DNA of 64,000 bases from Elymus sibiricus (taxonomy: Eukaryota; Streptophyta; Magnoliopsida; Poales; Poaceae). The notes beneath the pieces were generated by a model. It had not been told where the DNA came from. It did not search any database and worked only from the letters and a program-made list of their open reading frames with translations. The DNA lies in the NCBI GenBank assembly GCA_039707655.1, contig CM077665.1:76385954-76449953 (forward strand), written 5' to 3'. Shown here piece after piece: positions 50,829 to 62,404 of the stretch (position 1 is its first letter; every line of letters begins with the position of its first letter). Position numbers and translations under genes: made by a program.

Positions 50829-52960
50829 ACTTACAAGAGTACTTACTCAGACAGTCTTCTTCAATGCCTCACTTGTGTCGTACGCCGTCTTCAGCCGTTC
50901 ACTCATCACCTCCAGCTGGATTAACGCCTCTTTGTTCACTCCCACTTGGTCCTCCGGGACATAGTGTAACGCAAAGATGTTGGTCGCAGAGGGAGTCAAC
51001 GAGGGGGATGATGTGCCAGTTCCGAGTGCTGCCCCGGCTCCCGAGCTGGCCCCTCGTGCTGGCACCAAAGTATCGGCAAGCGTTGCCCGAAGGGTTCGGT
51101 AGGTCAACCTTGTCATCCGCATCAATGCCGATCACTTCACGCGGAGCTGCAAGCGTTCAAGGCACTCGAAGATGAGTAAAAAGTAAACACTCGGGAATGT
51201 CCAGAGTTTCCGAGTGAGTCCGGAGCTTACCTTTTGAAGACGCAACATCAGCGTCAGACCGCTCTTTCTTCAGAGTGTGGGCATCAGGTGAAGCGGTTGA
51301 AGTATCAGCACTGTAGAGGAAACACTCGGATCATTTCATCACTCTAATAAATATAGACAACAATTGTTAAAATGGGAATGCTTACGCTGAGGCCACAGGA
51401 ATGGCCATCTGAATTTTCGGGATGAAGACCGCCTTCCGAGGCTTAGCCGTAGTGAACTTGGGCTGCTTCTCCGTCTTCTTAGGTGAAGAGACAAGTTCTC
51501 CACGCCCGCGCTTCGAGCTGCGGGTCGGAAGGGAAGACCCAGTCGATTTGGCGGCCTTTGGTCCCTTGGGACCACCACCGCGGACTCCCGAGTCCTGGCG
51601 CGCCTTGGAACGGGATTCAGGCACTCGGTCATCCGAGCGTGACGACTCCACCTCGTCGCCGCCCTCCGACCCTTCCTCTTCATCTTCTTCATCGTCTTCG
51701 TCGTCATCGGGCTCTTCATACTCCCCAGCTTCTGCCGAATCTTCTGGATGATCGGTGTCGCTTGCAACATCAACAGGGCCCCTGTCCACGATTGGCACTT
51801 GGCTGCTCATCTGTGTGAAGGCCTCCCGAATAAAGAGCAAGATCAGTCGGATCAATTACAACAAATACAAACGTCACTCGGATAATGGACCTTTGGACTT
51901 ACCTCATTCGGCGGATTATCTGACGAGAGTGGAGCCACCAGCCTGCTCCCCCTGGGGTTGTCACGCGCTGGAGTGATCGCCTTGATCTTGGCCTCCACCA
52001 TGTCTTCAGTGAGCTCCTCCGGATGAGTTCGAATGGGGTCACTCGGTCCGACGTACTACCACATGGGGTGAGCTCTAGCTTGCAGCGGTTGAATCCTCCT
52101 CTGGAGGAAAACCTCCAGCAAGTCGAGACCGTTGACACCTTTCTGCACCAGAGCCACCAAAGCTATCACCAGGATGTCCACTTCAGTTTTCTCCTTCTTG
52201 GTCACAGTCAGCCTGGGAACTGGCCGAATGTGCTCAGATGTATAAGGTGGGAGTCCCGACTGACCCTCGTCGACTGGAATGTCATGGCAGTAAAACCAGT
52301 TCTCCTGCCACCCCTTTACTAAATCGGGAAACGTCATTTGCGGGAAACAGACTTTGCCCCGCGGTTGGATTCCTAGACCTCCACACAGCTGGGCCACATT
52401 CGTCTTGTCTTTCGACCGAGTGGTTTTTTTACCGTCATCACTCGGCAAGTTAAGAGGTTCTTGAACAAGCCCAAATGAGGATGACAACCCAAGAAGTTTT
52501 CACAAAGAGAGATGAAAGCGACTAAGTAAACGACAACATTGGGAGGGAGGTGATGGAGTTGTGCGCCAAAGAAACCCAGAAATCTTTGGAAGAAGGGATG
52601 GGGCGGCAGAGAGAAACCTCGCTCGAGGTGAGTCACCAGGAGCACGTGCTCGTCTCCCTTTGGCGAAGGCTCATCCTCACCCGCCCCCGGCAGCCGCCAG
52701 CTTCCCTCGGGCACGAACCCTTGGCCCTCCAGCTCAAGCATCCGGGCCTTGGTCGCCCGCGACGGCAACCACTCTCCCTGCGTCCATCCAGCCGGTGCTC
52801 CGGTGCTGGAGGAGGAGGCGTGCGAGATCTTCTTCGCCCGCTCGGCCTTCGCGGTCGCAACCGCCGCGCGCATCTTCACCGGCGAGCTCGGAACGGCCTT
52901 CGACTAGGGAAAGGTGGAAGGAGCACGGGCAGGCGTCAGAGAAGACGAGGGAGAGGGAGG
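50829..52960 (-). pseudogene. Gypsy-2 antisense gene, 5' part ('putative gypsy type transposon' domain, PF04195-like)
   Basis: On the minus strand, 52879-52373 begins MKMRAAVATAKAERAKKI and contains the hallmark GFSLPPHPFFQRFLGFFGAQ followed by LHHLPPNVVVYLVAFISLCE. Near 52487 the frame changes to 52487-52056 (QPRGKVCFPQMTFPDLVKGW, QENWFYCHD, QRRIQPLQARAHPMW). An in-frame TAG after PMW interrupts the usual continuation YVGPSDPIRTHPEEL (52050 and below), which ends at a likely splice donor near 51899. An acidic/basic exon follows at 51855-51382, and a further block at 51125-50847 leads into the coiled-coil half at 43691. Antisense genes of this type occur in the 3' part of Tat-like cereal elements; their role is not established. 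Confidence 0.65.
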
Positions 52961-53142
52961 AAATGAGATATGTTCTCACCCCCAACAGTGCTTCCAATTT
53001 TTATATCAAAAATCCAGCGAAATCTCTGGCCGTCAATCCGCAAACGGAGCGTGATCCGCAGATCTACTGTTCAGAGCTTCGAGGACACGTGGCGAAAATC
53101 CCGGCGCAGTTATCGAGGCGTCGTGCCCACTACCCCAAATGA

Positions 53143-53470
53143 CCGCGACATGACCGTTCCGCCGCACGCCCGCGCGCGGCTTGGACAATTTCGAATGCGC
53201 GGGAATTTCTCCGTGCCACGAATGAAACAAGCTCCGCGTTGCAAAGGCTTTGACGACTCCCTCCTGCGAACCGAGTGTATGACTCACACCAGCTAAACAC
53301 TCGGATTAAGTGACAAGACAGTTTGGTCAAGAGACATCAATCTTGAATCCATCATGGTTTGAAGCCGAGTGAGGAACGGCAAGACCGTTTCTCGAGCTCT
53401 TCTGAGAGACCATCGACGCATCCGAGTGTCAGTCACTCGACCACTTAAACCTCATGGATTAGGGGGCTAC
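53143..53470. other. Gypsy-2 3' non-coding end with polypurine tract
   Basis: GC-rich then moderately AT-rich sequence with several ACTCGG motifs shared with the rest of the element. It ends in GATTAGGGGGCTAC directly before the 3' LTR, the expected position of the plus-strand primer. It may also hold the promoter of the antisense gene, which starts around 52879-52960. Confidence 0.6.
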
Positions 53471-54030
53471 TGATGAGGAGGCCTACCCTGGGTAGGGTCA
53501 TAGGCCTGACATCTAAGGCCCACCTGTGGTCCTTCGATGTCTTTAAAGCCCCTGGGCAGACATTCATTCGGATGAATATGGCCGTTCATTCGGATTATTC
53601 ATGTCACTCGGACTACATGGCGCCATTCGGACAGACAGGAGCTCAGGCGACCCGGAAGGAAAAACGTCCGTAGAATTCGAGCAATCATTAGTTATGATGT
53701 TATTTTCCCGTTACCAGTAACGCCTGGTTAATAACAGCCGTTCCTGTAATGCAGCCTTCATTGGCATTTATTACCCTAATCATGGCGTTCAGCCGGTGGT
53801 GGCGCACTCTATATAAGCCACCCTCGGGCGCCAGTGTAAGGGTTCCGACCCTGTGTAATCTTCTACCACCATAAGCAAAGACCACAGCCCCTGGGCTCGA
53901 GACGTAGGGCTGTTATCACTTTCGAGTGAGGCCTGAACTCGTACATACCGAGTGCACACTTGCGCCGTAGTTAGACTTTGCCCCTCCATTCGTACCCCCT
54001 AGTACTATTGTTAGGTTCATTCCCACGACA
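53471..54030 (+). repeat. Gypsy-2 3' LTR
   Basis: Same termini and length as the 5' LTR, with the TATA box near 53806-53818. It is followed by the target duplication CGTGC at 54031-54035. Confidence 0.92.
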
Positions 54031-54035
54031 CGTGC

Positions 54036-55172
54036 CATGGTGGGTTGTGCCCACCTCGGGGCCCCACTGACCCTAATTCCGACGCTATAAAATCCTATTT
54101 TTGGAGAAAAAAATCAGAGAGAAAGTTTCATCGCGTTTTACGATACGGAGCCGCTGCCACCTCATGTTCTTCCTCGGGAGGCCAGATCTGGAGCCCGTTT
54201 GGGGCTCCGGAGAGGGGAATCTTCGGTCTTTGTCATCATCAACCCTTCTCCATCGCCAATTCCATGATGCTCCCCACCGGGAGTGAGTAATTCCTTTGTA
54301 GGCTTGCTGGTCGGTGAGGAGTTGGATGAGATTCATCATGTAATCGAGTTAGTTTTGTTAGGGCTTGAACCCTAGTATCCACTATGTTCTGAGATTGATG
54401 TTGCTATGACTTTGCCATGCTTAATGCTTGTCACTAGGGCCCGAGTGCCATGATTTTAGATCTGAACCGTTTATGTTATCACCATTATATCTGTGTTCTT
54501 GATCCGATCTTGCTAGTCATACGCACCTATTACGTGTTATGATCCGTAAACCCCAGAGTGACAATAGTCGGGATACTTTCCGGTGATGACCGTAGTTTGA
54601 GGAGTTCATGTATTCACCATGTGTTAATGCTTTGTTCCGGTTCTCTATTAAAAGGAGGTCTTAATATCCCTTAGTTTCCTTATGGACCCCGCTACCACGG
54701 GAGGGTAGGACAAAAGATGTCATGCAAGTTCTTTTCCATAAGCACGTATGACTATTTACGGAATACATGCCTACATTACATTTATGAACTGGAGCTAGTT
54801 CTGTGTCGCCCTAGGTTATGACTGTTATATGATGAATATCATCCAACGAGTTCACCGATCCAATGCCTACGAGTTTTCCACATACTGTTCTTGCTAAGTT
54901 ACTATTGCTACTGCTACTGTTATACTTGCTACGAAACTATTGCTATCACTGCTACCGTTACTGTTATTGTTGCTACTGCTATCAAAACTATCATACTACT
55001 GTGCTACTGATCACTGTGCTGTAGATATTTAATCTTCAGGTGTGGTTGAATTGACAACTCAGCTGCTAATACTCGCAAATATTCTTTGGCTCCCCTTGTG
55101 TCGAATCTATAAATTTGGGTTGAATACTCTACCCTCGAAAACTGTTGCGATCCCCTATACTTGTGGTTATCA
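54036..55172 (+). repeat. Gypsy-1 5' LTR, second part
   Basis: Resumes the LTR after the Gypsy-2 insertion and contains a GCTATAAAATCC TATA box near 54084. It ends TGTGGTTATCA at 55172. A short TACTGCTAC/TATTGCTAC trinucleotide-like run occurs near 54900-54985. Confidence 0.85.
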
Positions 55173-55183
55173 AGACCTTTTTC

Positions 55184-55201
55184 TGGCGCCGTTGCCGGGG
55201 A
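55184..55201 (+). promoter_or_regulatory. Gypsy-1 primer binding site (tRNA-Asp type)
   Basis: TGGCGCCGTTGCCGGGGA, 11 bases after the LTR end, complements the 3' end of plant tRNA-Asp (…CCCCGGCAACGGCGCCA). This is a common primer for this class of cereal Gypsy elements. Confidence 0.8.
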
Positions 55202-55241
55202 GCATAGCTATATTTGTTGAGTCACTTGGGATTTATATCAA

Positions 55242-56078
55242 TTGATCACTATGAAGAATCTAAAGGATCCAAAGACCAAGATTTTTCCCTCTAAGACGAG
55301 GGGAGGTAAGGAATTGCCATCTAGCTCTGCACTTGATTCACCTTCGGTTATGAGTAAGTTTGCAACACCACCACATGCTATTAATCCTGATATGTCGCAA
55401 GTTATTGATGATGCTACTTCTGCTATGAACGATGCTTATTATGATGCTAGTACCATGCTTGAAGATAATGTGCCACTAGGTGAATTTCTTGACGAACAAA
55501 TTGCTAGAGCTAAAGAGAATGAAGTTACTGAAACTGATGAGATTGCTGAAACTGATGAAGCCTTTGAAACTTGTGACTATGAAACACCTATTAGGCCTAG
55601 TTCTCCTAGCTTTGAAATGCCTAAGATACCTGAAGGTTATGTTTTGGATGGAGATATAGCTAGAGAAATCCTTTCTTGTAATGATAGAAACGATCTTAAG
55701 AAATTGCTACGCAAGTATAAGGAAAAGACTTTGAATGCTAGAATGAAATGTGATCCTAAGTTTGCTACTTCACCTATCTTTGTTACCAATAAGGATTATG
55801 AATTCTCTGTCGACCCAGAGTTAATTACTTTGGTTGAATCTGGTCCTTTCCATGGCTATGAAACTGAAACTGTAGTGGCACATCTTACTAAGCTGAATGA
55901 TATAGCCACCCTTTTTGCTCATGAAGAGAAGATTCGCTACTACTATATTCTCAAATTATTTCTGTTTTCATTAAAGGGTGATGCTAAGACATGGTACAAT
56001 ACTCTTGCTCCTGATTGTGTGTGTAGTCCCCAGGATATCATTTACTACTTCTCTGAAAAATATTTTCCTGCTCATTAG
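55242..56078 (+). pseudogene. Gypsy-1 gag, truncated
   Basis: The frame starts MKNLKDPKTKIFPSKTRG, with an acidic Asp/Glu/Thr-rich middle. It ends in a retrotransposon gag domain (PF03732-like) at about residues 190-276: LFLFSLKGDAKTWYNTL and FSEKYFPAH. The stop is TAG directly before AAACAAGCAGCC, where related copies are expected to continue. Thirteen bases later the frame is cut by another LTR at 56091. No zinc knuckle or pol follows, so only the N-terminal half of gag survives. Confidence 0.75.
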
Positions 56079-56090
56079 AAACAAGCAGCC

Positions 56091-58750
56091 TGATACGTCT
56101 CCAACGTATCTATAATTTTTGCTTGTTCCATGCTGTTATATTATCATTCTTGGATGTTTTACAATCATTTTATAACAACTTTATATCATTTTATGGGACT
56201 AACCTATTGACATAGTGCCAAAGTGCCAGTTGCTGTTTTTGCTTGTTTTTTACTTCGCAGAATATCAGTACCAAACGGAGTCCAATCGCGATGAAACTTT
56301 TTGGAGATTTTTTCTGGACCAGAAGACACCCGGTGGCCAAAGAAGACCCAGGAAGGTGGGCTGTGGAGAGCACAACCCACCAGGGCGCGCCAGGGGGCCC
56401 CCGGCGCGCCCTGATGGGTTGTGCCCTCCACGGGGCCCCTCTGCACCGCCTCTAATGCCTATAAATTCCCAAATATTCCCAAAACCCTAGGGGAGTCGAC
56501 GAAACACAATTCCAGCCGCCACAAGTTCCAGAACCGCGAGATCAAATCTAAACAGCGTCACGGAGGGGTTCATCTTCTTCGTAGGTGCCTCTCCGATGAT
56601 GCGTGAGTAGTCCACCATAGACCTACGGGTCCGTAGGCAGTAGCTAGATGGCTTCCTCTCTCTTTCTCTCTTATGATTCTCAATACAATGGTCTCTTGGA
56701 GATCTATTTGATGTAAACTTTTGCGGTGTGTTTGTTGGGATCTGATGAATTTTGAGTTCATGATCAGTTTCTATCCATGAATATTATTTGAGTCTTCTTT
56801 GATCTCTTATATGCATGATTGCTTATAGCATCGTATTTCTTCTTCGAAACTTTGGTTTAGTTAGGCCGACTAGATCGATATTTCTTGCCATGGGAAGAGG
56901 TGCTTTGTGATGGGTTCGATCTTGCGGTGTTCTTTCCCAGTGACAGAAGGGGCAGCAAGACACGCATGTATCGTTGCTATTAAGGATAATAAGATGGGGT
57001 CTATTCCTACATGAATAGATCTTGTCTACATCATGTCATCGTTCTTATTGCATTACTCCGTTTTTCCATGAACTTAATACACTAGATGCATGCTGGATAG
57101 TGGTCGATGTGTGGAGTAGTAGAGGTAGATGTAGGCAGGAGTCGGTCTACCTATCTTGGACGTGATGCCTATATAATGACCATCGCCTCGGATATCGTCA
57201 TGGCTATTCGATTTTCTATCAATTGCCCAACAGTAATTTGTTCACCCACCGTGCGCTATACTCATGAGAGAAGCCACTAGTGAACCCTACGGCCCCCGGG
57301 TCTTTTCCAACATATTGCTTTCAGATCTATCTTTTTGCATCTTTGTTTTCAGATCTACAAAACCAAAAACCCAAAAACATTTTGCTGCATATTTACTCTT
57401 TTTATTTGTGTTCTTGAGAGATCTATCTCTCGTATCTATCACTACCTAACCTATCTTATTACCGTAGAGAGATTGGCAACCTCTCTTTCACGTCGGGTTG
57501 CAAGTATTTGTTGTTTGTGTGCAGGTGCTGCTTATTGGGTGGTGGTGATCCTCCTACTAGTTCGATAACCTTGGTTTCATAACTGAGGGAAATACTTACC
57601 GTCGCTGTGCTGCATCATCCCTTCCTCTTTGGGGAAATATCGACGCAGTCTCAAACCACGTCAATAGCATGGACATTTGGACTTGTAAATGATTCAAAGC
57701 AATAGTCTAGTTTTAACATAATGACTTCAATACTCAAGCATGTCAACAAGCAACCATGTCTTTCAAAATATCAACACTAAAGAAAGTTATCCCTACCCGG
57801 TTCGTCGCCGCAAGTTCCAGAACCAGTAGAAGATGAACCCCTCCGTGATGATGATGGATCTCGCGGTTCGTCGCCGCAAGTTCCAGAACCGCAAGTTCCA
57901 AAGGAATTTCTGGCGCCGTTGTCGGGGAGGAAGCGGTCTCTTCTACGTGCCTATCGTAGGCGCCGAGGAGACTCCATCATAATCTACCAGGTTCCTAATC
58001 ACAAATCGCATCTCCTTGCAATTCCATTATTTGCCATTTGCCTCTCGTTTTCCTCTCCCCCACTTCACCCAATTTGTCGTTTTATTCGCCCTCTTTTTCG
58101 TTTGCCTTTTTCTCGCCGGATCTCTTTTTGTTTGCTTGTTTGCTATCTTTGCTTGTGTTGCCATGTGCCTCCTATTTGCTTGCATCTTCGCTTGCTAAAA
58201 ATGTATTGATATGGATCCTCATCCACTTGCTAATATTTTCAAAAGACCAAATTATGATGAACCAATTGCTAGTGAGTTGAGTACATTTGAATATCTCTAT
58301 GAAGTTTTGTTTGAAAATCATGAATCTGAAAATTTTTATGAAGTTTTGAAAGAAGAAATTTATAAGGTGATTCATGATAGCTCCTTGATTGAAAAGCATG
58401 ATTGCAATGTTGCTAGTATGAATTCTCTAAATATCCATGATGCTAATGATATGCAAAGCCACAAGCTTGGGGATGCTATGTTTGATGAAGATGATATTTT
58501 TAGTCCCCCAAGTTTTGATGAGCAAATTTATTATGATATGCAAAACCACAATCTAGTAGGCACAATCTTCTCCTCCCACCTTTTATTTTCTGTTTTACTT
58601 AGTCAAATAAAATAAAATAAAATGCCATGGTTATCCTGTTTTCTTTCTTCACCGTGCAATAAAAATGACCCAAAAATAAAAGTCCTCAGATTGTTCTAAA
58701 ATTTTAATACGATTTTTTTCTGAATATTTCTGAATTTCTGGTGAAAATAA
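56091..58750 (+). mobile_element. Gypsy-3 fragment (LTR, leader and partial interior)
   Basis: Begins TGATACGTCTCCAACGTATC and cuts into Gypsy-1 gag. The LTR appears to run to about 57662 (…CACGTCA), with a TATA box GCCTATAAATTCC near 56457. A primer binding site of tRNA-Asp type with one change (TGGCGCCGTTGTCGGGGA) occurs only at about 57911, leaving 245 bases between LTR and PBS that look like inserted filler. The interior continues to about 58750, where it joins Copia sequence. The 3' LTR and target duplication are not in the window. Confidence 0.65.
58211..58615 (+). CDS. Short ORF in Gypsy-3 interior, function unknown
   Basis: A 134-codon frame starting MDPHPLANIFKRPNYDEPIA, rich in Glu, Asp, Asn and Tyr, with repeated motifs around MQSHKLGD and MQNHNLVG. 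The N-terminal acidic character and position after the primer binding site suggest the start of a gag-like protein. No gag domain is recognised before the stop, which lies in an AATAAAATAAAA run. It is probably truncated. Confidence 0.35.
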   Translation: MDPHPLANIFKRPNYDEPIASELSTFEYLYEVLFENHESENFYEVLKEEIYKVIHDSSLIEKHDCNVASMNSLNIHDANDMQSHKLGDAMFDEDDIFSPPSFDEQIYYDMQNHNLVGTIFSSHLLFSVLLSQIK

Positions 58751-59212
58751 CATGCTATGTACCGCACCTGTGTGTGCCTTGCCATGAGTCTGTCAAGGGG
58801 TACAAGAGTGATCCAGGAGTGGACCACTGGATAGCGGTCAAGATCATCCTTAGTAACTAGAGGACTAAGGAAATATTTCTCGATTATGGAGGTGATAAAG
58901 AGTTCGTCGTAAAGGGTTACGTCGATGCAAGCTTTAACGCCAATCTGGATGACTCTGAGTAGCAATCCGGATACGTATAGTGGAGCAGCCATTTGGAATA
59001 GCTCCAAGTGGAGTGTGGTAGCAGTGTCTACAGTATGACATAGAGATTTGCAAAGTACACACGGATCTGAATGTCGCAGACCCGTTGACTAAAGACCTCT
59101 CTCACATGCAAAGCATGATCGAACCCCAGAACTCATTGGGTGTTAGATTCATAACAATGTAAAACACATGGTGATGTGAACTAGATTATTGACTCTAGTG
59201 CAAGTGGGAGAC
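58751..59212 (+). mobile_element. 3' internal fragment of a Copia element
   Basis: Colinear with the 3' interior of the minus-strand Copia (reverse complement of about 10865-11330). It begins CATGCTATGTACCGCACC and includes the end of the RNase H region, with stops, and the purine tract GTGCAAGTGGGAGAC immediately before an LTR at 59213. It is joined at its left to Gypsy-3 without a visible target duplication. The junction shares the bases CATG with the Copia sequence. Confidence 0.75.
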
Positions 59213-61121
59213 TGTTGGAAATATGCCCTAGAGGCAATAATAAATTGGTTATTATTATATTTCCTTATTCGTGATAATCGTTTATTATCCATGCTATAAT
59301 TGTATTGATTGGAAACTCAAATACATGTGTGGGTACATAGACAACACTGTGTCCCTAGTATGCCTCTAGTTAACTAGTTCGTTGATCAAAGATGGTCAAG
59401 GTTTCCTGGCCATAGATATGAGATGTCATTTGATAACGGGATCACATCATTAGGAGAATGATGTGATGGACAAGACCCAAACTATAAACATAGCATATGA
59501 TCGTGTCAGTTTATTGCTATAGTTTTCTGCATGTCAAGTATCTGTTCCTATGACCATGAGATCATGCAACTCACTGACACCGGAGGAATACCTTGTGTGT
59601 ATCAAACGTCACAACGTAACTGGGTGACTATAAAGATGCTCTACAGGTATCTCCGAGGGTGTCTGTTGAGTGGGCATGGATCAAGACTGGGATTTGTTAC
59701 TCCGTGTGACGGAGAGGTATCTCAGGGCCCACTCGGTAATACAACATCACAATAAGCCTTGCAAGCAATGTGACTAAGTGTTAGCCACGGGATCTTGTAT
59801 TACAGAACGAGTAAAGAGACTTGCCGGTAACGAGATTGAACTAGGTATAGAGATACCGACGATCGAATCTCGGGCAAGTAACATACCGAAGAACAAAGGG
59901 AACAGCGTACGGGATTAACTGAATCCTTGACATAGAGGTTCAACCGATAAAGATCTTCGTAGAATATGTAGGAACCAATATGGGCATCCAGGTCCCGCTA
60001 TTGGTTATTGACCGTAGAGGTGTCTTGGTCATGTCTACATAGTTCTCGAACCCGCAGGGTCTGCACACTTAAGGTTCGGTGACGTTTCGGTATAGTAGAG
60101 TTATGTATGGTGGTGACCGAAGGTTGTTCGGAGTCCCGGATGAGATCCTGGACGTCACGAGGAGCTCCGGAATTGTCTGGAGGTAAAGATTGATATATAG
60201 GAAGTCCTGTTTTGGTCACCGGAAAAGTTTCGGGTATTTCGGTAGTGTACCGGGAGTGCCGGGAGGGGTACCGGGGACCATCGGGAGGGGTGTCTCGACC
60301 CAAAGGACCTCATGGGCTGTGGGAGGAGTCAAACCAGCCCCTAGTGGGCTGGCCTAACCCCCCCCCCCCCCCCCACTAAGGCCCATGTGGCTTTGGGTGG
60401 AAAAAATCCAAAGGAGGAAAGGTGGAAAGGGTTTCCAAGTGGAGAGGAGGAATCCTACTCCTAATAGGATTGGAGTAGGACTCCTCCACCTCCAATTTCG
60501 GCCAAACCTTGAGGGTTTGAGGCTGCCTCCTCCCCTCCCTCCCTCCCTCCTATATATACTAGAGGATTTAGAGGGAAGAGCTAACCCTAATTGCCACGTG
60601 CTCCATCTACTTCATCTAGATCGGTTTCTCCTCTAGTCTAGTTTCAACGGTGCTTAGGCGAAGCCCTTCCGGAATTGTTCCACCACCATCGCCGCCGCGC
60701 CTACGTGCCGCCGGAGAACTCTTCTACCTCTCCGCTCCCTCTTGCTGGATCAAGAAGGCGGAGATCGTCATCGAGCTGTACGTGTGCTGAACGCGGAGGT
60801 GCCGTCCGTTCGGCGCTAGATCGGAAGGACCGTGATCAGGATCGCGAGACGATTCGTGATTTGATCGCGGGACGGATCATGATGGGATTGTTGGACGGAT
60901 CGAGATTGGAACGCGAGATGGATCGTGATGGGATCGCGGGACGCTCGGCGATTTGGATCGCGAAGACATTCGACTACATCAACCGCGTTTCTTAACGCTT
61001 CCCGCTTAGCGATCTACAAGGGTATGTAGATCCACTCTCCCTCTCGTAGATGCTCATCACCATAGATAGATCTTGCGTGTGCGTAGGAAATTTTTTGTTT
61101 CCCATGCAACGTTCCCCAACA
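59213..61121 (+). repeat. Copia LTR (Angela/WIS-like), flanked by PPT and PBS
   Basis: TGTTGGAAATATGCCC...CCCCAACA, 1909 bp, close to the minus-strand LTRs. A TATA-like CTCCTATATATACTAG lies near 60548. A GATCGCGGGACGGATC-type microrepeat array spans about 60838-60965, and there is an uninterrupted C17 run at 60358-60374, where the other two copies have six Gs on the opposite strand. The left side carries a 3' purine tract and the right side a degenerate primer binding site (TGGCATCATGAGCT, 61123). Confidence 0.85.
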
Positions 61122-62404
61122 GTGGCATCATGAGCTAGGTCTATGTGTAGATGAGATCTCGAGTAGAACACAAAGGAGTTTGTGGGCGTTGATATTCAGA
61201 TTGCTTCCTCCCTTGGTCTTTTCTTGATTCGGCGGTATTGTGGGATGAAGCGGCCCGGACCAACATTACTCGTACGCTTACGAGAAACCAGTTCCATCAA
61301 CTGACATGTAACTTCGTTGCATAAAGATGGCTGGCGGGTGTCTGTTTCTCCCACTTTAGTCCGATCGGATTTGACAAAGGCGGTCCTTGAGAAGGTTGAA
61401 TAGCAATTTTTGTATCACCGTTGTGGTTTTTGCGTAGGTAAGAATTGTTCTTGCTAGATACCCGTAGCAGCCACGTAAAACTTGCAACAACAATTAGAGG
61501 ACGTCTAACTTGTTTTTGCAGGGTATGTTGTGATGTGATATGGCTAATTACATGATGAGATATATGTGATGTATGAGATGATCATGTATTGTATAGAATA
61601 TCACGACTTGCATGTCGATGAGTACGGCAACCGGCAGGAGCCATAGGGTTGTCTTTAATTATTTTCGCCGTTTTTGCTTTACTTTATCGCTATGAGTTAG
61701 CAATAGTCGTGGAAGCAACAGTCGGCACGACAACCTCATGGCGACACATTGATGGAGATCAAGATGATGGAGATCATGGTGTTATGCCGGTGACGATGGA
61801 GATCATGCCGGTGCTTTGAAGATGGAGATCAAAAGCACAAGTTCATGGCCATATCATGTCACTTATGATTTGCATGTGATGTTAATCCTTTTATGCATCT
61901 TATTTTTCTTAGGACGACGGTAGCATTATAAGGTGATCCCTCACTAAAATTTCAAGATAAAATTGTGTTCTCCCTGAGTGTGCACCATTGCGAAAGTTCG
62001 TCGTTTTGAGACACCACGTGATGATCGGGTGTGATAGACTCCACGTTCACATACAACGGGTGCAAGCCAGTGTTGCACGTGCGGAACACTCGGGTTAAAC
62101 TTGACGAGCCTAGCATGTACAGACATGGCCTCGGAACACAAGAGACCGAAAGGTCGAACATGAGTCATATAGTATATATGATCAACATGAAGATGTTCAC
62201 CATTGAAACCACCTCAACTCACGTGATGATCGGACTTGAGTTGGTGGATTTGGATCATGTGACACTCGAATGACTGGAGGGATGTCAATTTGAGTGGGAG
62301 TTTTTTTAAGTAATATGATTAACTAAACTCATTATCATGAACATAGTCAAAATGTCTTTGCTAATTATGTTGTAGATTACTAGCTCGCACTGTAGCTCCC
62401 TTGA
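61122..62404 (+). other. Copia 5' leader of the plus-strand element
   Basis: Untranslated interior between the primer binding site and gag, colinear with about 14641-15901 on the minus strand. It contains repeated GATGGAGATCA motifs near 61755-61830. Open frames here are short and not conserved as proteins. Confidence 0.6.

Larger units (their letters stand above)
34473..54030 (+). mobile_element. Gypsy-2: Tat-like LTR retrotransposon, 19.6 kb with a nested insertion
   Basis: 560-bp LTRs at 34473-35032 and 53471-54030 are flanked by a perfect 5-bp duplication CGTGC. Order: LTR, primer binding site, gag, protease, RT, RNase H, second RNase H, integrase, a 161-bp tandem repeat array, an antisense gene, a purine tract (GATTAGGGGGCTAC) and LTR. 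Without the nested element (43866-50823) it is about 12.6 kb. The dual RNase H, late tandem repeats and antisense 3' gene place it with Tat-clade Gypsy elements (inference). The pol frame has only isolated stop codons. The LTRs differ by roughly 4-5% by eye. Confidence 0.88.

Noticed and set aside
55184..55201. tRNA gene
   Set aside because: Only the 18-base primer binding site complementary to a tRNA 3' end is present. No cloverleaf could be drawn here, or next to the other PBS sites.
58696..59007. Minus-strand frame over the Copia 3' fragment as a gene
   Set aside because: It is the complement of the degenerate Copia RNase H end, matched by a plus-strand frame at 11101-11469 in the other copy.
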